A DNA stretch of 64,000 nt from assembly GCA_958296025.1 (NCBI GenBank), contig OY282430.1, forward strand, positions 2,294,001 to 2,358,000, written 5' to 3'. Made by a program: the position numbers and the translations under genes. Of this stretch, positions 1 to 6,723 are shown piece by piece; position 1 is the stretch's first letter; each line of letters begins with the position of its first letter. The notes under the pieces are model-generated. The model searched no databases and was not told the origin of the DNA. It worked only from the letters and a program-made list of their open reading frames with translations. This DNA is from an uncultured Pseudomonadales bacterium. Its GTDB lineage: Bacteria > Pseudomonadota > Gammaproteobacteria > Pseudomonadales > Azotimanducaceae.

Positions 1-2
1 CT

Positions 3-560
3 GTGGGCGGCATCCACCTATTCCACCTGCTGCGCGACGACCTCAAACTTCTGCACCGCCTGCTGGACACATGGCGCATCAAGAGCCTCGGCCAGCTTGA
101 GGCCCTGCTGAACAGCAGCGCCGCCCAAGGCGCCATCGGTGACACCAACCGTCGCCAAACGCTCCCAAACCGTTGCGCCGCCACCCGGCATTGGGTGGAG
201 CTTTGGCGCCAAGGCCGCGGCAAGCCCGTTGACCGGCCGGCTTTGGAGCAGTCTGGGGCGGTAACGCCTGTGTTCATCGACAGAGCCACAAATTTGGCCG
301 CGGAGCTTGGGGGCAGCGGCCAAGACTTAATCGCCGCCTTGCGCGATGGCCGCTTGCCCTACTTCCAAGCAAACAATATCAACATATTGGAGCAATGGCT
401 TATCGACGAAGGCTATATCGATCTTCAGGCGCCGCTATCCTCCGACGAACGCCGCCGCTTGGCGCTGCAACAGACCAAGCCGGAATCCAACGCCCAAGCC
501 GAGGACATCAACCAACTCATCGACTGGCTTGAAGCAGCCATTGACGAGCCGGCCCAATAG
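3..560 (+). CDS. Unrecognised protein, possibly left-truncated
   Basis: I do not recognise this protein. The frame is open to the left edge, so the GTG at base 3 is only the first possible start and the gene may begin outside the window. The 185 residues visible show no signal peptide or membrane segment. The most protein-like part is residues 88-140 (VFIDRATNLAAELGG onward), followed by a Gln/Glu/Asp-rich tail ending IDWLEAAIDEPAQ. It converges on the HicB gene 90 bp away, at the edge of a toxin-antitoxin-rich stretch. It could be the C-terminal part of a larger accessory or defence protein, but nothing in the sequence proves this. Confidence 0.5.
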   Translation: MGGIHLFHLLRDDLKLLHRLLDTWRIKSLGQLEALLNSSAAQGAIGDTNRRQTLPNRCAATRHWVELWRQGRGKPVDRPALEQSGAVTPVFIDRATNLAAELGGSGQDLIAALRDGRLPYFQANNINILEQWLIDEGYIDLQAPLSSDERRRLALQQTKPESNAQAEDINQLIDWLEAAIDEPAQ

Positions 561-649
561 ATTTCCAAGCGCCGCTCAACCAGGCTTCCGCACACCCCCC
601 AAAGCCCGGTGCTGCAACGCCACAAAAACAGGCTGCGAATGCGAAAAAC

Positions 650-1036
650 CTATCCCCCTTCTTGCGCAATGCGCCGCGTCATCCACTCCACGAAGGCCCT
701 GCGCGTCATGCGCCGCCTGCGCGCCTCGGCATCAATGAAGGCGACGACGCCCTCATCAAGGGTCAGGTTGGCGCGAACGCTGCGGCCAGACAAACGAATC
801 AACGGAATGACGACGAGCCCCGACCCCATCGGCGGCGACATCTGCTCAAGTGGGCTTGAGCCAGCGATCGGCCTGCCATCTCTCTCCGCCTCCACCGCAT
901 AGTCGCGAAGCGCTTCCTCCGCATTCACCAAGGCTTCATCCATGGTCTTGCCCATAGCCACGATGCCGGGCAGGTCTGGGAACGTGACGCCGTAGGCGCC
1001 GCATTCTCCGTCAACAAAAGCGGGATATCGAGTCAT
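650..1036 (-). CDS. hicB: HicB-family antitoxin
   Basis: This is the antitoxin of a HicAB type II toxin-antitoxin pair, which binds and neutralises the HicA mRNA interferase and usually represses the operon. The N-terminal half has the HicB partial RNase-H fold signature: MTRYPAFVDGE, then YGVTFPDLPGIVAMGKTMDEAL, then a helix rich in Ala and Glu. The C-terminal part (VRANLTLDEGVVAFIDAEARRRRMTRRAFV) is a ribbon-helix-helix DNA-binding region, so this is a HicB of the RHH class. A perfect AGGAGG sits 6 nt before the ATG. The upstream hicA frame ends in an ATGA overlap with this start, which implies translational coupling. Family assignment is firm; whether it is still functional is unclear because its toxin partner is frameshifted. 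Confidence 0.85.
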   Translation of the reverse strand: MTRYPAFVDGECGAYGVTFPDLPGIVAMGKTMDEALVNAEEALRDYAVEAERDGRPIAGSSPLEQMSPPMGSGLVVIPLIRLSGRSVRANLTLDEGVVAFIDAEARRRRMTRRAFVEWMTRRIAQEGG

Positions 1037-1247
1037 TGCAGCCTCCTAGGTCCTGGGCTAGCCGAAGTCCAGCCGGCTTTCTTGGCGATGGAATTGGCAA
1101 CAGCCGAAGTAACTCGTCGATGCCGGGGATGGTCACGATGCCGTCAATTTCTGGATGCCGATAGATATCATGCGCCCCGCCATGACGCGCCAAGAACCAT
1201 CCATCTCTTTCAAGCCGATGTCTGATTTTGGCTGTGCTGGTTTCCAT
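1033..1247 (-). pseudogene. hicA: HicA-family mRNA interferase, frameshifted
   Basis: HicA toxins are small double-stranded-RNA-binding-fold ribonucleases that cleave mRNA. From the ATG at 1247 the frame gives METSTAKIRHRLERDGW, then HGGAHDIYRHPE (the catalytic His region, GxHxxxxHP type) and GIVTIPG, which is standard HicA. It then leaves the family pattern and would run on to 1011. In the neighbouring frame, the same DNA immediately downstream reads ANSIAKKAGW, the usual HicA C-terminus, and stops in a TGA that overlaps the hicB ATG (ATGA). A one-base shift near 1095-1115 therefore separates the two halves; the repaired protein would be about 71 residues, normal for HicA. This is either real decay of the toxin or an assembly error. 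Confidence 0.75.
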
Positions 1248-1465
1248 GTGTGCAAATATTTGCACGGAAGGCAGCCGAAAGCAACGCTCTGAGGGCACCA
1301 CTACGCCTTTCTAAGGCTGGAAATCGACTATCGGGTGGGCGACTTCCGGCTACGACGCCGCCCAAGCCCACGAGGGCAAACGAACCGGTATGGTCGAAAT
1401 GGGGAGTGCGTCTTGCCAGTGGATGCCCTATGCTTTCGGGATGAATGCATTGCGGTGGGAAGGTC

Positions 1466-2155
1466 ATGCGGAACGGCCCTTCGCTGGAAACTCAATCAGC
1501 TTGGGCGAGGGTGAAGACACTCATGCGGGGCATTGAAATCGACTTGGATCTGAGAGATCGGGCGCGGGGCTTGATGGTTGGCATCGCCGCCGGGAACCTG
1601 CTCGGCCTCCCCTACGAGTTCGGGGATTGGGATCGCAAGTCCATTGCGACGGCGCATCCCAATGGCATCCGCGAGATTGACGCCGAGCGGGGACACCCAG
1701 ACGATGACGACCTCGCCCAATCCATCCTACTGGCGGAGGCAAGCATTGCGGCGGACACCCTCGACATTGACGACCTCGCCCATAGATTTTGGAATTGGGG
1801 CGAAGTCAACGGCGCCGGCATGGGCGGGTTGACAAATCATGCGCTGTCGCTCTTCGGCGGCCATAGACCCCGGCGCGACCTCCGTAACTACGTCAAACAT
1901 CAACTCTCGCCGAGTGGGGAACCACCTCGCCAGCCGAACGGCTGCGCCGCAATCGACGCCGACACCAACGGCGCAATCGCCGGTGCGGTGTTGGGCGCAC
2001 GGTTCGGCCTTTCCGGAATACCAGCCCGCTGGCGCGACAAGATCACCACCATACGCGACTACAGGGCATCGGTCCCCGGCTGGGGGAAGCGCGAGAGGCT
2101 GGAATCGCTGGCTGACCGAATCTTGCAGTCAAGCGGCCAATTGGCTCAAAAGTAG
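1466..2155 (+). CDS. ADP-ribosylglycohydrolase-family protein with internal deletion
   Basis: This belongs to the ADP-ribosylglycohydrolase (ARH/DraG) family, which removes ADP-ribose from proteins or nucleic acids using two Mg2+ ions. The N-terminal metal-site region is present: DRARGLMVGIAAGNLLGLPYEF, then HPDDDDLAQSILLAEA in place of the usual WTDDT block. The C-terminal metal site is also present as DADTNGAIAGAVLG followed by GIPARW. The protein is about 230 residues, against roughly 300 for the family. The central block that normally contains the GNGxLMR motif is absent: the sequence jumps from SPSGEPPRQ straight to PNGCAAIDADTN. The ATG at 1466 follows a GGGAAGG ribosome-binding site; an ATG at 1445 is also in frame. 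Activity is doubtful given the missing core. Confidence 0.7.
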   Translation: MRNGPSLETQSAWARVKTLMRGIEIDLDLRDRARGLMVGIAAGNLLGLPYEFGDWDRKSIATAHPNGIREIDAERGHPDDDDLAQSILLAEASIAADTLDIDDLAHRFWNWGEVNGAGMGGLTNHALSLFGGHRPRRDLRNYVKHQLSPSGEPPRQPNGCAAIDADTNGAIAGAVLGARFGLSGIPARWRDKITTIRDYRASVPGWGKRERLESLADRILQSSGQLAQK

Positions 2156-2338
2156 CTACGCTCCATGGCCCTGTGGACGCCCCGCCTCACCAAGCAGCCG
2201 CTAATGCTCCCAACCCACCATCAGCCGGGCCGCCGCCAGTGTGCCTCGTCGCTCGCTGCGGGAACGCCGAGGCGACATGCGGCTTGAGAAAGCTGGTCTA
2301 TACTGGACTAGGACTATCCGCCGATTGGATGCGCGCGC

Positions 2339-2623
2339 ATGAACCCTCCCGCCCCCACACGCCTCTGGACGGTCGCCGAAGCCAAGGCCAAGCTGTCCGA
2401 AATCTTCCGCCTCGCTGAGGAGGAAGGTCCTCAGCACATCGGCACCAAAAGGCGCTTTATCGTGGTGCCTGAACGGCTATGGCAAGTGCAGGAACGGCAA
2501 CACATGGGGCACTGGCTGGTCGAGAATATGCCCCGGGGCGCAAACTTGGAGATTCCCGCTGATAGAAAGTCTCGGCGAGAGATCCCCTTCATCAACCCCG
2601 AAAGACACTCACGGCGTAGCTAA
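2339..2623 (+). CDS. Phd/YefM-type antitoxin, apparently orphan
   Basis: This 94-residue protein starts with the Phd/YefM DNA-binding fold (LWTVAEAKAKLSEIFRLAEEEGPQHIGTK, then RRFIVVPERLW). It continues with a toxin-binding tail containing HWLVENMPRGANLEIP and REIPF, typical of Phd antitoxins paired with PIN-domain toxins. Such antitoxins normally precede and overlap a VapC/FitB-like toxin gene. Here the next frame 29 bp downstream is not a PIN protein but a small gene of another unit, so the cognate toxin appears to have been lost or lies elsewhere. The family call is good; the orphan status is what the sequence shows. Confidence 0.75.
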   Translation: MNPPAPTRLWTVAEAKAKLSEIFRLAEEEGPQHIGTKRRFIVVPERLWQVQERQHMGHWLVENMPRGANLEIPADRKSRREIPFINPERHSRRS

Positions 2624-2651
2624 CCCAAGCCATCGGCACCACGAGCCACCC

Positions 2652-2879
2652 ATGCGGCACCGCCACCTCAACCACCAGCGCTTCACTCTTGCCGCCATTG
2701 ACGACATCATCTCCCGCGGCAAGTGGCAGGATTGGGCGGACCTTCGCGCCGCCGCCCTTGCGGACCCGTCCTTGTTCGACAAGATCGAGTGCATTTGCCG
2801 GCGCCGCACGGTTGATCCCTATGCCCAGCGACATCACTTTTGGCTGAACTATGTCCGGGAAAAGCGCACCCCCGCCTGA
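2652..2879 (+). CDS. Small protein coupled to AbiEii-like nucleotidyltransferase
   Basis: A 75-residue acidic-to-neutral protein (containing FTLAAIDDIISRGKWQDWADLR, AALADPSLFDKIECICR and DPYAQRHHFWLNYV). Its stop lies 29 nt inside the next gene, so the two are translationally coupled. Small proteins of this look accompany AbiEii/AbiGii-type nucleotidyltransferases, where they are candidate partners or antitoxins. I recognise the gene pairing rather than a biochemical function. No strong ribosome-binding site precedes the ATG. Confidence 0.55.
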   Translation: MRHRHLNHQRFTLAAIDDIISRGKWQDWADLRAAALADPSLFDKIECICRRRTVDPYAQRHHFWLNYVREKRTPA

Positions 2880-3549
2880 CTGGGAGGCTGTCTTGTCGGC
2901 GGCGGCGCAACTGCAGCAACTCCTGCCTGGCACCGTTCTGGTGGGCGGCACCGCCGCCGCCATCCATGCACAGCATAGGCTGTCCCAAGATGCAGACCAT
3001 GTCTTGACAGATTTGCGCCAACGCTTTGCACAGGTTTTGGCGCAGCTAGAGTCAGTGGCGGGTTGGAGAACGGCAAGGGTGGCGCAGCCAGTGTTGATCC
3101 TAGGCAGCCTTGATGGGATTGAGACCGGGGTGCGCCAACTCATTCGAGAGGCGCCCTTGGAAACGACCACCCTAAATGCTCGAGGAGCGGTCGTAACCGT
3201 CCCCACGGAGGCGGAAATCCTCCGCATCAAGGGGGTGCTGATTCTCAAGCGCAACGCCACCCGGGACTACCTTGACTTCGCCGCGCTGGCGGATCGCATG
3301 GGCGACGAGGCGGCGGCCCAAGCGCTCAATGTCTTCGACCGGCTATACCCGCAGGAAAACGGGGAGTCCAGCCTGCAGCAACTGCAAGCCCAGCTCGCCA
3401 ATCCCCTGCCCTACGACCTTGAGGAAACCGAACTGCGGGAGTACAAAAACCTCGCCTCCCGATGGCATGAATGGAACGCCGTGAAAGCGGTCTGCGCCCA
3501 TATCGCCGCCGTGGCCTTTGACTATGCCTGTGCGGGGAAGGCACCGTAA
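2851..3549 (+). CDS. AbiEii/AbiGii-like nucleotidyltransferase (putative toxin)
   Basis: This 232-residue protein carries a minimal nucleotidyltransferase core: LLPGTVLVGGTAAAIHAQHRLSQDADHVLTDL supplies the GG(T/S) loop followed by the HRxSxDxD catalytic-carboxylate segment at about residues 30-60. A later segment, TVPTEAEILRIKGVLILKRNATRDYLDFAALADRMG, is typical of AbiEii/AbiGii relatives and has the conserved KxxAxRDYxD. Family members act as toxins or abortive-infection effectors that transfer nucleotides to tRNA or other targets. In this copy the second carboxylate position reads DADH rather than a clean DxD, which may matter for activity. It overlaps the small upstream gene by 29 nt, supporting a two-gene unit. 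Confidence 0.7.
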   Translation: MSGKSAPPPDWEAVLSAAAQLQQLLPGTVLVGGTAAAIHAQHRLSQDADHVLTDLRQRFAQVLAQLESVAGWRTARVAQPVLILGSLDGIETGVRQLIREAPLETTTLNARGAVVTVPTEAEILRIKGVLILKRNATRDYLDFAALADRMGDEAAAQALNVFDRLYPQENGESSLQQLQAQLANPLPYDLEETELREYKNLASRWHEWNAVKAVCAHIAAVAFDYACAGKAP

Positions 3550-3707
3550 TTCAGCCGAAAACGACAACTGCCTTTGCCAACGCCAACAGCATCCACTGGC
3601 TTGTCGATTGACTGGAAGCCGCTCTCGTCCGCCTGTTCTCCATCCTCCCCCCGGCAAACCACCCCTGCAATGGCCGCCTGCCGCCTGCAAGGGGGCGTGG
3701 ACGCCCT

Positions 3708-4775
3708 TTATTCACAAGGGCTGGATTCCGGATGCAGGGAGTAGGTGCCCTCTGCAAAACCCTCGGCGGACATGACGATTTTGATGATCTCTCCCGGCGC
3801 CAAGTCCACAGGGATGGTCGGCCCCAATTCGATGATCTGGGCGCCTACGCCTAGGTGAATCTCCGTGCGCGACCGGCATATGGTGCTGCTGGTCGGGTTT
3901 TCGACGGTGCCGCGGAAGGCGCCGGTGGTGGCGTCGAAAGCGAAGTCGAAGTTCTGATTCTGAAACGTGCCGGAAAGTCCTTCCGTGAGGGGGGTGTCCG
4001 GGCTTGATTCGTCACCGTCCTCGCCGCCTTCGCCACCCTCTTCGCCATTACCTGCACCCTCTCCTTCTCCGCCCTCGTGTCCGCCTTCCGACCCCTCACC
4101 GCCTCCCTCGTCACCGCCCTCTCCCTCGCCGTGTTCGCCTTCGGCACCCTCACCACCTGAACCTTCGCCGTTGCCCGAGCCAGTGGGCGCACTGGCGCAG
4201 CCAAAAGTCTCCACTATTGCCGTCCATTCGGAGAACGACGCGCCAGGAGCGGGAAGCTCAAAGTCCGCACGGCCGAATCGGCGCAGGCCGGACAACATAA
4301 AGGGCGAGCCGGCGGATGGCTGATTAGCGGCTTGGGCGCCGTCGAGCTCTATGGAAACCCGGACATCGCAGACAGCGGCTTCCGCTTCATTGCGCAGACG
4401 CCCGACGAACTTCTCGTTGGCGGCGTCGAACCGCACCGCAATCTCCATCTGGTTCAACAAACCTGCGAAGCTCTCATCGGCGGCCAAGGGTATGGATTCA
4501 AAAACGCCGCGGCTTAGGCCATCGCTTGCAAACGAGGCTTCAGTGTCGCCATCACCACCGTCACCACCGTCACCATCATCGCCATCGCCATCACCATCCC
4601 CATCATCGCCTTCCCCGTCACCGCCATCCCCGTCACCGCCTTCCTCGTGGCGGCCTTCCGCCCCTTCGCCGCTCTCTCCGCCTCCTCCCCCGCAGGCTGC
4701 TAGGGATGAACAGAGCAATAGGGTCAAGACAATTCCGATTATCAGTCGGATTTTCGCTGGAACCAAGCCATCCAT
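3708..4775 (-). CDS. Acidic two-domain lipoprotein
   Basis: A 355-residue predicted lipoprotein. The N-terminus is a lipoprotein signal with lipobox LAAC (Cys about residue 28). It is followed by a Gly/Asp/Glu-only linker of about 50 residues, a first globular domain (about 80-195), a second Gly/Glu/Asp linker (about 198-265) and a second domain (about 268-355). The two domains are homologous: FDAANEKFVGRLRNEAEAAVC aligns with FDATTGAFRGTVENPTSSTIC, each followed by a beta-strand pair and a proline-rich end, so the protein arose by internal duplication. The linkers are simple-sequence DNA (CACCGTC/CTCGCC-like) and should be length-variable. It lies 24 bp downstream of the M56 peptidase gene and is the last gene of that operon. 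It is possibly the sensor partner or target of the M56/BlaI pair; function unknown. Confidence 0.7.
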   Translation of the reverse strand: MDGLVPAKIRLIIGIVLTLLLCSSLAACGGGGGESGEGAEGRHEEGGDGDGGDGEGDDGDGDGDGDDGDGGDGGDGDTEASFASDGLSRGVFESIPLAADESFAGLLNQMEIAVRFDAANEKFVGRLRNEAEAAVCDVRVSIELDGAQAANQPSAGSPFMLSGLRRFGRADFELPAPGASFSEWTAIVETFGCASAPTGSGNGEGSGGEGAEGEHGEGEGGDEGGGEGSEGGHEGGEGEGAGNGEEGGEGGEDGDESSPDTPLTEGLSGTFQNQNFDFAFDATTGAFRGTVENPTSSTICRSRTEIHLGVGAQIIELGPTIPVDLAPGEIIKIVMSAEGFAEGTYSLHPESSPCE

Positions 4776-4798
4776 GGTGTTTCTCCTGGTATTGCTGG

Positions 4799-5845
4799 CT
4801 AGTGAGTCAGTGCTTCAACGAAGTGGTGAGCGGGTTCGGCGCAGCGCACCGCCAAGACCAAGGCGGCAAGGGCGGCGACGCAAACCATCCACGGCAGCGG
4901 CTGGTCGATTGTCCTGTGGGTGGAAAGCAGGGCGCGAACCCGTTCTTCAAGATCGCCGCCGCCAAACGCCAAATGCGGCGCGGCGTAGCGGACATGGAAC
5001 CGAGCGCAATTCACCAAAGCGTCGGCGATGCAGATGGAATCGCCCATGGACTGCGCCGCCATGGCGTCGGCAGCGAGTTCCTGGCTTCGCTGAGCGCGTT
5101 GCTGCAGCCGCTTGGAGATGCCGGGCAGATGAAAGGTGCAGGCCAGCAGCGCGATGAGATGCCGCAACGGGTCGAAGCGCCGAATGTGCGCCCGCTCATG
5201 GGCCATGACGGCGGCAACGGTCGCGTCCGGCAGCCTGAGCAGCCCTTGGGAGACAAACAGCCTCGGCTGCAGCAGCCCGAGCACAAAGGCTTCGGGCGCA
5301 GCCGTCGGCAGCACCCAAGCGCCTTCCCCATTCAAACTAGCCACTTCACGCAGGCGGCGGGAGGTGGCGATTGAGGTGCCCACCGCTTGCAGGACCCGGC
5401 CCAGCATCAACAGCATGCGGCCGATCAAGGCCGCGCCCATAAACGCCAGGAAAGCCAGCATCGCTGGACCAGCAAAGGCGCTGGTTGTTTCGGCGGCCTC
5501 GCCTTCCGCGCCTGCATCGCCGCCATGCTCGGCGTCATCATGCCCGCGCCCCTCCGGATGTCCGCCGTCCCCATGCCCGGCCCGTTCGGCCAATTCCCGC
5601 TCCGAAAGCTCCCAAAAGCCCAAACGCTCGATGGGGTTGCCACCTGGCCATTCGGCGTAGGCGGCCGCGGATGCGCCGGCGACGGCGATTGGCAACAGAA
5701 TCACCAGCATCAAAAGACGGGATTCCGCAGCCGGGACCAAGGCCTTCCGCCAACGCTCGGTGAGCATCCAAGCGGCGCCGACCAACGCGGAGACCGCAAA
5801 CGCGACCAAGCCCAAAGCGCCCAGACTGACCAGCAGGGCATTCAC
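4799..5845 (-). CDS. BlaR1/MecR1-type M56 membrane metallopeptidase
   Basis: An integral membrane zinc peptidase of family M56, which senses a periplasmic signal and cleaves a BlaI-type repressor. Residues 1-65 contain two membrane segments and residues 124-160 two more. The zinc motif HExxH is HERAH at 216-220, and the third ligand region SQELAADAMAA places Glu at about 256. A final hydrophobic segment lies near 318-338. There is no C-terminal penicillin-binding domain, so the signal is unlikely to be a beta-lactam. The loop at 85-118 between membrane segments is rich in His, Asp, Glu and Gly (GHGDGGHPEGRGHDDAEHGG), a plausible metal-binding loop. The start overlaps the blaI stop by 4 nt (ATGA), indicating coupled translation. 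Confidence 0.85.
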   Translation of the reverse strand: MNALLVSLGALGLVAFAVSALVGAAWMLTERWRKALVPAAESRLLMLVILLPIAVAGASAAAYAEWPGGNPIERLGFWELSERELAERAGHGDGGHPEGRGHDDAEHGGDAGAEGEAAETTSAFAGPAMLAFLAFMGAALIGRMLLMLGRVLQAVGTSIATSRRLREVASLNGEGAWVLPTAAPEAFVLGLLQPRLFVSQGLLRLPDATVAAVMAHERAHIRRFDPLRHLIALLACTFHLPGISKRLQQRAQRSQELAADAMAAQSMGDSICIADALVNCARFHVRYAAPHLAFGGGDLEERVRALLSTHRTIDQPLPWMVCVAALAALVLAVRCAEPAHHFVEALTH

Positions 5846-6237
5846 TGCCGTTGCGCCTTCTTCGCACGCACCAAACGCTCGAGTTCGTCCAGGGTTTCCT
5901 CGCCAGCGTCCGTGACCACGTCGATGAACGCCGTCAACAAACCCTGCTCGCCCAAAGCCTTGAGGCCCCCTGCCGCGTTGACCATCGCTTGGGCCATGAA
6001 GCTGTCCCGGTCCATGACTGGCCGGTAGCGGTAGGCGTGGGAGACCTTTTCGCGCACGACCTGTTCCTTCTTATGCAGCCGCTCCAAGGCGGAGCCGACC
6101 GTGTTCAGCGTGATGCCCCTCGGCACCCCCAAGGCGGCGTGGGCCGCCTGCACATCGGCCTCGCCCACCCGCCAAAGGTGCTCCAAAACCTGTGCTTCAA
6201 GCTCGCCAAGGCGAGGAATTGATCTTGCTTTGTCCAT
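5842..6237 (-). CDS. blaI: BlaI/MecI/CopY-family repressor
   Basis: A 131-residue winged-helix transcriptional repressor. The N-terminal DNA-binding domain reads RLGELEAQVLEHLW and continues with ITLNTVGSALERLHKKEQVVREK, then a Y-rich wing (HAYRYRP), as in BlaI/MecI. The C-terminal helices (residues 75-131) form the dimerisation part that M56 peptidases cut. The ATG at 6237 (MDKARSIPRLGELE) was chosen over an in-frame ATG at 6288 because it gives the family's normal N-terminus. It is the first gene of a BlaI-M56-lipoprotein operon and is preceded by palindromic operators, so autorepression relieved by M56 cleavage is likely. Confidence 0.85.
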   Translation of the reverse strand: MDKARSIPRLGELEAQVLEHLWRVGEADVQAAHAALGVPRGITLNTVGSALERLHKKEQVVREKVSHAYRYRPVMDRDSFMAQAMVNAAGGLKALGEQGLLTAFIDVVTDAGEETLDELERLVRAKKAQRQ

Positions 6238-6259
6238 GTCGCCGAACCCTAAGTCCTTA

Positions 6260-6298
6260 AATCCGATTGTCAATAGGATTCCGAGCACAAATCGGAAT
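6260..6298 (-). promoter_or_regulatory. Promoter/operator of the BlaI operon: two adjacent palindromes
   Basis: Two palindromes abut just upstream of blaI. Bases 6260-6280 form a 21-bp near-perfect palindrome (AATCC-ATTG around a central base, mirrored by CAAT-GGATT; only one symmetric pair mismatches). Bases 6278-6298 contain ATTCCGA and TCGGAAT separated by 7 nt. A minus-strand TTGACA (-35-like) occupies 6273-6268 inside the first palindrome, with a weak TAGGGT (-10-like) 16 nt further on. Overlap of operator and -35 fits repression by BlaI. The operators differ from the textbook BlaI box (TACA.TGTA), as expected for a divergent family member. The site assignment is inference from position and symmetry. 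Confidence 0.6.
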
Positions 6299-6723
6299 TT
6301 TTTTGTATCAATTTGTATCTAGGTCTCTCCGGGCAGTCCTCAGCGAAGCGGCCAACTTGCTGCTCGATGAGGTGAAATGCTCGCGGCGCGTGGTGGCGGC
6401 ATGATCGCCGTCAAGCGAGCTTGGTCATGCCGCAATTCAGCAATCCACCGCCCGCCTGGCTGTTGAAGGCGACGCCCTCCACATCCATGACCGAGCGGAT
6501 GGCAGGAGCGCACTTATTTTTGGCTCCTAGCAAGGCGCGACAACGCTGTGTGGCGGGCTCCACACAAGGCGGAGCAACGCAGCTAGGAGCCCAAAAGACC
6601 CGCAGACAATGTGTGGTTATTTGCGGGACAGGGCACTAGCTGCTGCTGGACCTTATGCAAGCACAGGCCGCCCAGCGGGCCTTGCTGTCGGCAGCTTGAG
6701 CAACCAGACGCCGATGCCCCGCC
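6299..6723. other. Intergenic stretch between BlaI promoter and TonB receptor 1
   Basis: No convincing gene. On the minus strand a short open stretch around 6415-6515 (ending GLLNCGMTKLA then stop at about 6419) has coding-like character and may be the C-terminal relic of a lost gene, cut off by the hairpin element at 6522-6591. The rest holds no recognisable signal. Confidence 0.4.
6522..6591. repeat. 70-bp nested inverted repeat (MITE/REP-like or structured RNA)
   Basis: The outer arms GGCTCCTAGC (6522-6531) and GCTAGGAGCC (6582-6591) are perfect reverse complements. An inner stem TGTGTGG (6547-6553) / CCACACA (6560-6566) closes a 6-nt loop. The outside is flanked by TTTTT on the left and CAAAA on the right, which extends the symmetry. 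The element lies between a possible gene relic and the 3' end of TonB receptor 1. It resembles a small non-autonomous repeat or a stable RNA hairpin. No second copy was noticed in this window. Confidence 0.6.

Noticed and set aside
3551-3640. Possible relic resembling the tail of the first gene (IDWLEAAI-like)
   Set aside because: The resemblance covers only a few residues and needs an internal stop; too weak to call a duplicated gene end.
6278-6304. Inverted repeat followed by seven T on the plus strand as an intrinsic terminator
   Set aside because: No plus-strand gene precedes it. It lies in the promoter of the minus-strand blaI operon and shares bases with a second palindrome, so an operator is the better reading.
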